Shown: in pieces, positions 27,695 to 36,288 of the stretch
How positions within the stretch are numbered: position 1 is the stretch's first letter
How the letters are laid out: each line of letters starts with the position of its first letter
Source of the DNA: Tritrichomonas musculus
Lineage: Eukaryota; Parabasalia; Tritrichomonadida; Tritrichomonadidae
Reading direction: 5' to 3'
Length of the DNA: 64,000 bases
NCBI GenBank assembly: GCA_039105265.1
Contig: JAPFFF010000011.1
Location: 620,001 to 684,000, forward strand
The notes under the pieces: model-generated
What the model was told of the DNA's origin: nothing
Databases searched by the model: none
What the model saw: the letters and a program-made list of their open reading frames with translations, nothing else
Program-made: the position numbers and the translations under genes

Positions 27695-30600
27695 TTATTC
27701 ACCTTCATATGTAACATTGTATTGCATAGCTTTATTTTTCCTAGAGGCCCTTTCTAGCTTATTTTGGTTTTTCATCTCAATATATCCACTACCCTCTCCG
27801 TATAATTCATATTCGATTAACGCATTGATGTTATCAATAAATCCTTGGCGAGCTTTCTTCAATTCGACTGGCGGGGCTGTTCGTGCGAACGTAACTAGAT
27901 TTCCATAAAATGAAGTTTTATTTTTAGGATCTGGCTTGATTCCCTCATCGAATGTATATCCAAATCCCCATTGAAATACAACTTCCTCTACGAAATCTAA
28001 CATGTCGCTAAGCTCATCTGGTACATCTCCTTTCTTTAGGTCACCAGTTTTACGGTTAATTGCCTTGTCAATAATTTTAATCCAGGCTTGGACCTTAGGA
28101 CCGACCCCCTTTTGATAAGTTTGTTTATGAGTACTCCTCCAATTCGACCAATCTGGGTAGTTGAATGATTTGCCTCTAGCAAGCTTTTTCTCAATAGTTA
28201 GTTTCATAGGAATGTCAAAGTAATAGACATATATGGCGTTGCATACCGTTAGAAAATTGGTCAGTTTCCTGATTTTGATATACTTATTATAATTATTGTT
28301 GGACCAGAATGCCTTCCATATGTGAGAGAACAGGGATGCCCAATAACTGTTAGGTGATAAACGTTTACTAATACGTGCCTTTCCAAGACCGAGATCACCA
28401 TATGCAGTTTCTAGAGTATTCAAGTCCTGGGATTTCTTCAATATATATTCACCACGATCCCAATCGACATTGGCAACATCCTTATTAAATTGCTTCATGA
28501 GCCATACATTAAATGGAGTTGCTTGACGCTTAGCCTTTGTATTACAAATTGTTTTCCAGACCTTCTTATAAGGAGATGCATGGACTAATTTGTAACCGTT
28601 GACTATAGCTGGAGTTCCACGTTTATCAACAAGTACGATATCATCAACACGGTCACCATTAAGGTCTGTAATATTATTTCCTAATGGGTCAATACTGTTG
28701 GTTGGTAATAATCTGTACTTGGGAACTCCATTCTCATCAAGATGTTTCAAACAATATTCCTCCGCGGTATCACGAGCTGCTGCTGCTGGAATGTACTTAA
28801 CTCGAAAGTTACCATTTATGACCATATCTAGGAAGTTCTTCTTGAAAGCTGAAGAATCAGCTGAGAGTGCGAGATTGCCAAACTTGTCTAAATGGCCTTT
28901 AACATTTGTAAAGTCTTTACCTGAACGCTTACCCATGAGACCACTTCGTGATTCAATAGGCACCCTTACATAGTCATATTGTTGTTCTTTAGTATATTTG
29001 GATTTTGGTCTGTGTACCGAATCTGGTACTTGCTTAAGTGATTTCCCACCGTATACAATCGGAGCTTTAACAGGTGTCCTAACATATTTATATTTAGCTA
29101 GATGAGGTGCCTCAGCCTCAGCCTCAGACTCAACCTCAGTATCAGTATCACCTTCATCCTCATCCTCCTCACCATCACCATCGATTATATCATTATCCTT
29201 ATCGGTTTTACGGGACATGTGTACTTTAGGTGAAGAAAAAATGTTATTATTTGTATTCTCACGATTGACATCTTTTTCGATCTCAGCTTCGATATCAGAT
29301 TCGATACCCTCATAGACCCTAATCTTATTGATATAGCTTCGTATATTCGACACCTCAGCTTCTGCTTTTGGAGTCTTTATGGTAAGCGATCGATCTTCTG
29401 CGATTGAATCCAAGTTATGTATGATGTCATCAACCATATCTCGAACCTCCTGAATCTCAAACTGGTTAAGTTCACGAGGTGCACATTCGGGGTTATCAGC
29501 AATGCGATAGTATTTGGGTAGTACCTCAATGATATCCTCAGGGAGAATACGCTTTGTGCGCAGCATGTCCACATCCTGATCAATCCTATCTGCACGAGTT
29601 CCGATTTCTGGGAAAATATTCGACATCGATTGGGATTCCGCCTCCTCCTCTTCCTCTTCCTCCTCAAATTCTGGATTAACGGGTTGTCTATTGGGATTAG
29701 CATCAGCCCCAGAGGGGCTGAGAGCTGTCGCATAATCAGGGGTGTCCTCGATAGGGACTTCGCTTGGATCTCCTGGAGATTCCAATCCAGGAAAATCCGA
29801 TAATGGTATCGATAGGGACTTCGCTTGGATCTCCTGGATTGGATCTCCTGGGGGTGCTATTGGGGGTTTCGGTTGGGATATCAAATATAGATTCGGATTT
29901 GTGAAGTAAGTCTCGACATATTTCGTAAGCCTTTTCTTCAACTTGTCAACCTGACTAGGATTATTAAAGTCGGTGCTTACCAAAGCTTGACTCATCTCAC
30001 CAATCGCATTTACTATCTCAGTCTCGTACGAATCTGGATAATAGATGATATGTCGAATATTAGTGATGACTTCCTCTGTTACTTTGCATTTACTAGATAA
30101 ATACTCAAGAAGCTTACGGTAATCAAGAAGCTTACTGTACGGGACTTTACTACTATCCTCCTCTTCCCCTGAGGCTTCCCCTGAGTCTTCACCTGAGTCT
30201 TCACCTGAGGCTTCTCCTGAGTCTTCACCTGAGTCTTCCCCTGGAGGTTCCACGAGTAGATCTCCTTGGGGTTCCTCGATAGGGACTTCGCTTGAATCTC
30301 CTTGGGGTTCCACTTGAGGAAACTCCGATAATGGTATCTGTGGGGGTTTCGGTTGGGGTGCTATTGGGGGTTTCGGTTGGGGTGCTACGATAGGGACTTC
30401 GCTTGTATCTCCTTTGGGTTCCGCTTTGGGCTTCGACTGGGACTTCGCGATTGGATCTCCTTGGGGTTTCAAATATTTATTCGGATTTCTGAAGTAAATT
30501 GAAGCTTTCAGCGTAAGGAGGTTCTTCAAACTTTGAACAGACCTAGGATCATTAAAGTAGGTGCGTACACAATCTTGCCTCATCCCATCGATAGCATTTA

Positions 30601-31450
30601 CTATCTCATCGACGTACAAGTCTGAATTATTGATGACTTGTATCATATTATCGATGATTTCATCTGTTACTCCGCATTCACTAGATAAAAACTTAAGGAG
30701 CTTACGGTATGCGGAGTACTTGACTTCACTATAAGCCTCCTCTTCACCTGAGTCTTCACCTGGATCTCCTGGGGGTGCCACGATAGGGACTTCGCTTGGA
30801 TCTCCTGGAGGTTCCACTTCAGGAAATTCCGATAATGGTATCTGTGGGGGTTTCGGTTGGGATTTCAAATATAGATTCGGATTTGTGAAGTAAGTCTCGG
30901 CATCATTTTTAAGTCTTTGCTTCAAAGTTTGTTTCACACCAGCGTTATTCCTGTTGAATCCATTACACATATCATCTATGTTTTTGAGCGTCTGTCGTAT
31001 CTCATCATTGTACAGATCTGGATTATTGATGACATATATCATATTATCGATGATTTCTTTTGACACACTGCATATAACATATAATAACCTAAGAGTACCA
31101 CGGAGATTGTTGTTCTGGACTTTATTCCGATAATATTCATATTTACTTGGGTCTTCGGAGTTTTTCAAATAATTCCTCAGTTCATATTGGAACTCTCGGA
31201 GCCTGTACGAAAGACGGTCCTTAGTACGTTCAACTTGATCAGCCTCAATGGGATCTGATCCTTGATTTGGCCATGAGCGCTTAAGCTCCAAGAACTTACT
31301 AAGCACCTTATCACCGTACAGATTTCTATCATTGATGACACCTATCATAGCGTTGATGATATCATCTGTTGCTTTGCATTCAGTATATATAAACTTAAGG
31401 ATATTACGGTCTCTGGCGCTCTTGACTTCATTATCAATACGGCTAAGCAT
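27695..31450 (-). CDS. Large helical-repeat/DxNGD protein (B copy, open)
   Basis: The product has 1251 residues. The first about 580 hold roughly five helical modules with the pattern EIIDNMIxVINNPDLYxDEI ... LKxRLxxxAxTYFxNPNxYL. They are separated by Pro-rich linkers (PPQIPLSEFPEVEPPGDPSE) and acidic repeats (GEDSGEDSGEASGEDSGE). After a segment (DRIDQDVDMLRTKRILPED) and an acidic stretch comes the conserved core at about 880-1000: MVINGNFRVKYIPAAA, DLNGDRVDDIVLVDKRG, AIVNGYKLV and SPYKKVWKT. A helical C-terminal domain ends the protein. The D-x-N-x-D loop could bind calcium. It is among the most conserved genes across all lineages here; role unknown, perhaps a large structural or genome-linked protein. 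Confidence 0.7.
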   Translation of the reverse strand: MLSRIDNEVKSARDRNILKFIYTECKATDDIINAMIGVINDRNLYGDKVLSKFLELKRSWPNQGSDPIEADQVERTKDRLSYRLREFQYELRNYLKNSEDPSKYEYYRNKVQNNNLRGTLRLLYVICSVSKEIIDNMIYVINNPDLYNDEIRQTLKNIDDMCNGFNRNNAGVKQTLKQRLKNDAETYFTNPNLYLKSQPKPPQIPLSEFPEVEPPGDPSEVPIVAPPGDPGEDSGEEEAYSEVKYSAYRKLLKFLSSECGVTDEIIDNMIQVINNSDLYVDEIVNAIDGMRQDCVRTYFNDPRSVQSLKNLLTLKASIYFRNPNKYLKPQGDPIAKSQSKPKAEPKGDTSEVPIVAPQPKPPIAPQPKPPQIPLSEFPQVEPQGDSSEVPIEEPQGDLLVEPPGEDSGEDSGEASGEDSGEDSGEASGEEEDSSKVPYSKLLDYRKLLEYLSSKCKVTEEVITNIRHIIYYPDSYETEIVNAIGEMSQALVSTDFNNPSQVDKLKKRLTKYVETYFTNPNLYLISQPKPPIAPPGDPIQEIQAKSLSIPLSDFPGLESPGDPSEVPIEDTPDYATALSPSGADANPNRQPVNPEFEEEEEEEEAESQSMSNIFPEIGTRADRIDQDVDMLRTKRILPEDIIEVLPKYYRIADNPECAPRELNQFEIQEVRDMVDDIIHNLDSIAEDRSLTIKTPKAEAEVSNIRSYINKIRVYEGIESDIEAEIEKDVNRENTNNNIFSSPKVHMSRKTDKDNDIIDGDGEEDEDEGDTDTEVESEAEAEAPHLAKYKYVRTPVKAPIVYGGKSLKQVPDSVHRPKSKYTKEQQYDYVRVPIESRSGLMGKRSGKDFTNVKGHLDKFGNLALSADSSAFKKNFLDMVINGNFRVKYIPAAAARDTAEEYCLKHLDENGVPKYRLLPTNSIDPLGNNITDLNGDRVDDIVLVDKRGTPAIVNGYKLVHASPYKKVWKTICNTKAKRQATPFNVWLMKQFNKDVANVDWDRGEYILKKSQDLNTLETAYGDLGLGKARISKRLSPNSYWASLFSHIWKAFWSNNNYNKYIKIRKLTNFLTVCNAIYVYYFDIPMKLTIEKKLARGKSFNYPDWSNWRSTHKQTYQKGVGPKVQAWIKIIDKAINRKTGDLKKGDVPDELSDMLDFVEEVVFQWGFGYTFDEGIKPDPKNKTSFYGNLVTFARTAPPVELKKARQGFIDNINALIEYELYGEGSGYIEMKNQNKLERASRKNKAMQYNVTYEGE

Positions 31451-31468
31451 ACCTTTATTTTATAGTAA
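31451..31468. promoter_or_regulatory. 18-bp bidirectional promoter gap (B)
   Basis: The start codons of the DxNGD gene (-) and the fibre gene (+) are 18 bp apart, and the gap is mostly A/T (CTTTATTTTATAG core). The C copy at 45513-45530 is conserved. Both transcription start sites must lie in this gap or inside the opposing coding region. Confidence 0.5.
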
Positions 31469-33967
31469 ATGTTCAGTATAGAACAGAGTGGATTTTCAAT
31501 AAAAGCAGCCACTATCGACGAGTTACTAATAGAATACATCAAAAAGTATGCATGCATGTGTCATGCCAATGGGTCCAATGGCTCGAATATAACTGGTACC
31601 AACCAGGAGCAAATCAAGGAACTCATTACGAGTACAGTTGGTGAGCAACTCGAAAAATATGCCTTAGCCAAGGACCTTGAGTCATACGCTTTGCAAACCC
31701 AGCTATTCGACTATGTGAAAACCGAGGATTTCAATACGGAGATGCTGAAGTACGCATCTAGTGAAGATGTGGATGGTGCCATTGGGGAATTACGTGATTA
31801 CATCGCCAAAAACTGTGCGCTATCTACTGAAATACCTGAGGTCCCTGAGAACATCGTTACGAGTGATTCATTGAGTACTGCTTTGGAACCATATGCGAAG
31901 CTTGCGAACTTAGGTGAGTACGCTAAGACTCAGGACATACCAGATATGACCAAGTACGCGAAGCTTGCGAACTTAAGTGAGTATGCACTCGCTGAAGATA
32001 TCCCTGAGATACCCACAGATTTGGTTAATGGATCTGCATTGAGTACTGCGTTGGAACCATATGCTTTGACAACAGATATGACCCATGCTATTGATCAAGT
32101 GAAGAGCGATATCCCAGAGATTATCGAGGGTCAAACAACAATCCAATTCACAATCGTCAATAATACAATTCCTGATTTGGACTACGACACATATCATGAA
32201 CTGATTGAGCAATATGGGTTGGATATTGTCTCATCAGACAGTTACGATACGGCCCATTATGTTCACGCAGACTATTCGTACAATGACGATGATGATAATC
32301 TACCCTCTCAGATACTGCATATCGACGGAAGTAGTTCTGGTCTATGGATTCTGTATCACAGCCATGAATTAATCAATCCAGGAACTGGTGATACACCGGA
32401 AATACTGTCATGTTCAATAACCAAAACTGTCGAACCAACAGACAAAAACGCCTATTCGGCTAGATATGTGTCGAACACTTATGCTCTCAAAGCGGATATC
32501 CCAGAACCAGTTGACTTGACACCATATTATACTAGTGGTCAGGCTGATGAGAAGTTCGTCGATGAAGATGAGCTCGCATATGAATTAGATAAGTATGAGA
32601 CCAAGGATGTGGCTGATGGGAAGTATGCGAAGCTTGCGAACTTAAGTGAGTACGCGAAGCTTGCGAACTTAGGTGAGTACGCTCTCAAAACGGATATCCC
32701 TGAGATCCCCACAGATTTGGTTAATGAATCTGCACTGAGTACCGCACTATATGGCACTGAATTGAATATTGAATATCCATCAAAATTATATGACGGTGCA
32801 TATATTACCCCTAGGCTACCCAATGCCGGAGTTCATTTGGTATTTGATGTTAATTGGGGGGATAATCAAGATGATGATATAATGCATATTGATGTAATAT
32901 TTAAACCAAATGGTTCTACTAGCACTTATGACAGCATGGACAGGTATGATAGCAATGGCAAACGCATTGATAGAATAATATGGCGTTATGATGATGGACA
33001 AATTGTATATGTATCATATATTGCAGCACATAGAAATAATAATCCAATAGCATATAATTTCATTAGAGCACAAATCGAATCACCATTTATCAAAGACTCG
33101 AATGTTGCTGATGGAAGTCCAGAACGATTCACAATTCAATGTGCACAGAATGATAGTGGTTGTGTAATCCCAGATGATTATATCAGAAGGGTATTAACAA
33201 CCAAAAATATTCTCGTGAAGTTCAAACGAAATGCCGATGATACATCATATGAAGAAGCTGAGTATACGTATTCTGGTCGAAAGGGTGCAAATCTCATATA
33301 CAAATCAACCGGGGGTGAATCAACCGGGGATGAATCAATAGATATTCGTGTAGCTACACGTGTCGTCTCATTGAGAGCCGCGGATGATACACTGACCAAT
33401 ATATATGATGCATCTATCACATTAATCAGCAACCAACCTGTGAGTGATAATATGATCACTTCGGTGAAATATGTGACTGATAACTTTGCATTGAAGTCAT
33501 ATGTTGATAAACTACACGCAATCGCCAGTACAACCATCACCCACTACTCCCCAATCGAGTCATCGGTTAACACCATCACCGATTTCGTCATTGGAGCTCC
33601 AGTATATATGACCGGTAAGGTGTATCATCGTGAGGACTCGAAATGGGTCCCTAGCACTGAAGCTGACACCACTGATTGCATATGTAGTGTGAAGACCACT
33701 GGTACCTGGAAGGAGTATGTTGGTATATGCGTGAGAATCGATGAAGCCAATGGTTGTATCACATTCGCCACTCATGGGGATTACATGGTTAAGGTTGAGG
33801 ACTCCTCATGCTATTCCATTGGGGATGAGGTATTCATTGATAACGCTGATAATAAACTGAAGATACTCACTGGTGAGACCGCGATAACCTCAAAAATAAA
33901 TCGTATGACCGTGGGCATCATAACTGGTATCATCAACGGATCCACATTAGCTGTGTTTAAGGCCTAA
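31469..33967 (+). CDS. Fibre protein (B copy)
   Basis: The product has 832 residues. The N-terminal 150 contain a shaft start (MFSIEQSGFSIKAATIDELL, EQLEKYALAKDLESYALQTQ). Repeats of 12-20 residues follow (EYAKLANLGEYAKTQDIPDM) and a recurring DEKFVDEDELAYELDKYE motif, as in phage and giant-virus tail fibres. The middle 250 residues are beta-rich and differ from C. The last 140 (THYSPIESSVNTITDFVIGA, then VGICVRIDEANGCITFATHG) form a conserved beta domain that resembles DUF2190-type capsid decoration domains; this is an impression only. A host-attachment role is inferred. Confidence 0.65.
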   Translation: MFSIEQSGFSIKAATIDELLIEYIKKYACMCHANGSNGSNITGTNQEQIKELITSTVGEQLEKYALAKDLESYALQTQLFDYVKTEDFNTEMLKYASSEDVDGAIGELRDYIAKNCALSTEIPEVPENIVTSDSLSTALEPYAKLANLGEYAKTQDIPDMTKYAKLANLSEYALAEDIPEIPTDLVNGSALSTALEPYALTTDMTHAIDQVKSDIPEIIEGQTTIQFTIVNNTIPDLDYDTYHELIEQYGLDIVSSDSYDTAHYVHADYSYNDDDDNLPSQILHIDGSSSGLWILYHSHELINPGTGDTPEILSCSITKTVEPTDKNAYSARYVSNTYALKADIPEPVDLTPYYTSGQADEKFVDEDELAYELDKYETKDVADGKYAKLANLSEYAKLANLGEYALKTDIPEIPTDLVNESALSTALYGTELNIEYPSKLYDGAYITPRLPNAGVHLVFDVNWGDNQDDDIMHIDVIFKPNGSTSTYDSMDRYDSNGKRIDRIIWRYDDGQIVYVSYIAAHRNNNPIAYNFIRAQIESPFIKDSNVADGSPERFTIQCAQNDSGCVIPDDYIRRVLTTKNILVKFKRNADDTSYEEAEYTYSGRKGANLIYKSTGGESTGDESIDIRVATRVVSLRAADDTLTNIYDASITLISNQPVSDNMITSVKYVTDNFALKSYVDKLHAIASTTITHYSPIESSVNTITDFVIGAPVYMTGKVYHREDSKWVPSTEADTTDCICSVKTTGTWKEYVGICVRIDEANGCITFATHGDYMVKVEDSSCYSIGDEVFIDNADNKLKILTGETAITSKINRMTVGIITGIINGSTLAVFKA

Positions 33968-33970
33968 TTC

Positions 33971-33998
33971 TGGGTCAACGGGAAATCCCGCAGACCCA
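33971..33998. terminator. Intergenic hairpin at the C insertion site
   Basis: Nested inverted repeats (outer arms TGGGTC/GACCCA, inner arms CGGGA/TCCCG) follow the fibre stop codon of B. The right outer arm is the 6-bp target that C duplicated. It could be a transcript-end structure or simply another palindromic insert. Confidence 0.4.
33993..33998. repeat. Target-site duplication of C, left copy (GACCCA)
   Basis: GACCCA directly precedes the AGTAGTGAT end of C, and the same six bases follow its other end at 58682. Six-base duplications and 5'-AG ends are the known Polinton insertion signature. Confidence 0.9.
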
Positions 33999-34339
33999 AG
34001 TAGTGATGGGTGTTCCGAATCGGGACCAGATAAATTCCCACTTAAAACGCTTTAAATGACCCCTTTTTGGCCCCCTTCTAAATATCAAAAATAGCATACA
34101 CCCATAGCACCATATTTTGAACCTGCATTTGACCCCACATTCGGACCCATATTCGGGGGCCACATAGAGTTCCCTATTTTGTGCCCATACTGCATACTCC
34201 CCCAAAACGCTTATAAAACACCCATATTCGGGCCCATACAAATTCCAAAAATAGGCCGCATATGGACCACCTATGGACCACCTATGGACCACCTATGGCC
34301 AACATATGGGACCACTTATGGGACCACCTATGGGACCAC
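33999..34339 (+). repeat. Left terminal inverted repeat of C
   Basis: This 341-bp repeat starts AGTAGTGATGGG. It contains GGGCCCATA, a CGCTTATAAAACA motif and, near its inner edge, three tandem GGACCACCTAT units followed by diverged units. The reverse complement lies at 58352-58681 with two such units. No gene lies in it; the frames that cross it are not conserved. Confidence 0.92.
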
Positions 34340-34410
34340 ATATGGTGACACAGACCGATGGGACAACCCAGATGAATTCCAAAAATAACGCGATTCTCGA
34401 ATCAATCCAA

Positions 34411-34428
34411 TTTTTTATCCAGTTAGAA
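34411..34428 (+). promoter_or_regulatory. TTTTTTATC start-proximal motif
   Basis: TTTTTTATC begins 18 bp before the ATG at 34429, the same spacing as at 18931, at 34846 and, on the minus strand, before 58245. Confidence 0.5.
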
Positions 34429-34746
34429 ATGAATTCAACAACAGCACACAGTGCATTCGTTGCCATGCCACAACTCTCCACTGTCGAAGCTAATGGTGTC
34501 AAACTCGATTACCTCGAACACGTCATCCTCAAGAAATACCCCCAATGGAAATCCCTTGCATTCGACTACCACAACGACGATGATTTCATGGACGATCTCA
34601 TTGACACAATATCAAATTTTGAAACCGATTTGGAATCCCTCCGAACCAAAATCATAGATGGTGATAGCTATGATCGCAAGGAACTCGATTTGGGGCGTAT
34701 CAAGATGCTATTGAAAATACTCAGATTCTCATATGAATTTGCTTGA
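34429..34746 (+). CDS. Terminus-proximal 105-residue protein
   Basis: No family is recognised. The product is helical and acidic (VEANGVKLDYLEHVILKKYP, DDDFMDDLIDTISNFETDLE) and ends in a basic helix (RIKMLLKILRFSYEFA). The ATG at 34429 is chosen because of the motif 18 bp upstream; frames starting earlier would run through the inverted repeat. It is the first gene of the polymerase-side block. It has no counterpart in the window because that end of B is not present. Confidence 0.55.
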   Translation: MNSTTAHSAFVAMPQLSTVEANGVKLDYLEHVILKKYPQWKSLAFDYHNDDDFMDDLIDTISNFETDLESLRTKIIDGDSYDRKELDLGRIKMLLKILRFSYEFA

Positions 34747-34845
34747 GCATTTATGCATTCGCATTTGTTCAATCACATTCGCATTTATATTTTTGGACTC
34801 AACTCCATATGATGTAATAACTAGCTGGTTCGCAATGCAACTCAA

Positions 34846-34863
34846 TTTTTTATCGAATTCCAA
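34846..34863 (+). promoter_or_regulatory. TTTTTTATC start-proximal motif of the KilA-N gene
   Basis: TTTTTTATC is placed 18 bp before the ATG at 34864 and followed by GAATTCCAA, very close to the sequence before the 158-residue gene of B. Confidence 0.5.
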
Positions 34864-35631
34864 ATGGAATCAACTGGGACAAACACATCAGTGTCAGCTG
34901 TTGTCGAACCAATCGATGATGAGTATGAATTCATCCAGTATAATGAGAAGCTCCGTTTGATACATTCCATTAAGGATGATATGTACCAAGCTCAAAGCAT
35001 TCTCGCTGCATGCAATTCCAAGAAGCAGTTTCGCCATTGGTTTGATAACAAATCAACACAGGAATTACTCGAAAGTGGGTCCGGTAGAATTCTACCAGAC
35101 CAGAAATTGTATGAAGATAGACCCAATTTGTCAAATGATTTGAAGGGTATGTATGTTCACCGATTGCTGGTTAATCATATTGCAATGTGGGCATCACCAT
35201 CATATGCATGGGATGTCATGCAATTATTGGATTCACTAGCTTCTCAGCAACGCGAGCAGATGAATAACAAAATCAATGACCTCACTACAAGGGCTGTCCC
35301 CAAGGATCACAAAAATAGCTACCGATATATGATATGGCTTGAGGATCTTCCCAAAGATAAGGATTCTGTGGTACTCCATCTCGTTCGTCGCAACAAGCAT
35401 TCATGGAGGCAGGTCAGTAGGATATATCAAGATAAGAAGAAGCGCTGGATATTTATTGATGACCTACCCATCGCAATGACCCCGAATGAAGACATCAAGC
35501 GAATGGCCAAAGCTATGTTCAAAGGGGATGATGTCACTGTAGGTGGCACTAGGATTACCATCAAAAGATCATGCCTTAATGATTTTCACACAGCAGTGGA
35601 CAAATATTTCACAACCACAATGCAATCATAA
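34864..35631 (+). CDS. KilA-N domain protein
   Basis: This 255-residue protein has a KilA-N DNA-binding domain at about residues 38-125. Its signature pieces are DDMYQAQSILAAC, KQFRHWFDNKSTQELLES and GMYVHRLLVNHIAMWASPSY, equivalent to the xNATKLC, HWLxxxST-ELI and GTYVHP-L..HIA.W.SP blocks of viral KilA-N proteins. The C-terminal part (NSYRYMIWLEDLPKDKDSVV, VRRNKHSWRQVSR) resembles the domain following KilA-N in large DNA viruses and baculovirus Bro-type proteins. Such proteins are proposed regulators acting in viral factories. Residues SGSGRILPDQ are encoded by the same TAGAATTCTA palindrome that is dispersed between genes. It is open. Confidence 0.8.
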   Translation: MESTGTNTSVSAVVEPIDDEYEFIQYNEKLRLIHSIKDDMYQAQSILAACNSKKQFRHWFDNKSTQELLESGSGRILPDQKLYEDRPNLSNDLKGMYVHRLLVNHIAMWASPSYAWDVMQLLDSLASQQREQMNNKINDLTTRAVPKDHKNSYRYMIWLEDLPKDKDSVVLHLVRRNKHSWRQVSRIYQDKKKRWIFIDDLPIAMTPNEDIKRMAKAMFKGDDVTVGGTRITIKRSCLNDFHTAVDKYFTTTMQS

Positions 35632-35686
35632 GTACATTCGTCAAAATCCCTGGAACAGTCGAAAATAATATTTTATTTTTGCATAA

Positions 35687-36265
35687 ATGGATACTGGTAC
35701 AGATATTGAAATGGATACTGATACAGCTACTGGTACAGCTACTGGTACAGATACTGGTACAGCAACTGATACAGCAACTGATGCTGAGATACTCCTAAAG
35801 ATCGTAGATGGTATCACCGATTTGCGCCGAGATGTCAAGCATTTGATTAAGCGTATGAACCATAAACGCAAACCATCTGCTGATACCCCAAAGGCTGAAG
35901 CACATATCGACACCACTCAGGATACTACTCAGGATGCTAATGACTCACCTCCTGAGACCCCATCTATTGAACATCCTCGACCTCGTTTAAATCGCACCCA
36001 TATATTCAATCGAAGTAAGTTCCTGGATATTGGGGATCACGACCGATTGATTCAATATGTCACATCACAGGCGGTAATCGATGCGATCTCCAACGCAGAA
36101 CCTCATAAACGCGTATCCCTATTGCGTAGACTCATACGTGATAACCTAAAGTTGAGTATCTCCATGTATATGACCCAAAAACTAATCAACACCCATATGC
36201 CTATAAACGGCTCCCCAAGGGAAACAGCTCCAGACCCAGATGAGATCGATACAACCGATTTCTAA
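35687..36265 (+). CDS. Thr/Asp-repeat protein of element C
   Basis: The product has 192 residues. The first 30 are a tandem Thr-Gly-Thr-Asp-Thr-Ala repeat from a 12-bp DNA repeat (35700-35790). A short helical coiled-coil stretch (LKIVDGITDLRRDVKHLIKR) and a Pro/Asp/Thr linker follow. A helical C-terminal domain comes next (RLIQYVTSQAVIDAISNAEP, RVSLLRRLIRDNLKLSISMY), which could be a small BEN-like or other DNA-binding helical fold; I cannot confirm this. It is preceded by TTTTATTTTTGCATAAATG. The function is unknown. Confidence 0.55.
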   Translation: MDTGTDIEMDTDTATGTATGTDTGTATDTATDAEILLKIVDGITDLRRDVKHLIKRMNHKRKPSADTPKAEAHIDTTQDTTQDANDSPPETPSIEHPRPRLNRTHIFNRSKFLDIGDHDRLIQYVTSQAVIDAISNAEPHKRVSLLRRLIRDNLKLSISMYMTQKLINTHMPINGSPRETAPDPDEIDTTDF

Positions 36266-36288
36266 TTTAAATTTTTATTTTTATCCAA

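Larger units (their letters stand above)
18599..33998. mobile_element. Element B: Polinton/Maverick, left part
   Basis: It starts with AGTAGTGATAGTG inside the integrase gene of A and carries 13 genes from the 158-residue gene to the fibre. It is then interrupted by C, which duplicated GACCCA at 33993-33998, and continues at 58688. B is about as old as the sequence differences to C allow: most genes are open, with about three breaks. Its other end is beyond the window because D is inserted in its polymerase gene. Confidence 0.85.

Noticed and set aside
28650-28700. DxNGD loop as a bacterial dockerin domain
   Set aside because: Only one loop is present and the dockerin pairing and helix pattern are missing; only the metal-loop pattern is claimed.
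34179-34428. Open frames rich in Trp, Thr, Tyr, Gly and Pro inside the inverted repeats (also 18691-18930, 58271-58726)
   Set aside because: They result from the tandem GGACCACCTAT units; frames are not kept between copies, and the inverted repeats hold no supported gene.
35700-35790. Possible CRISPR-like array
   Set aside because: It is a simple 12-bp tandem coding repeat (Thr-Gly-Thr-Asp) without spacers; the TIR and fibre repeats are tandem or coding repeats too.
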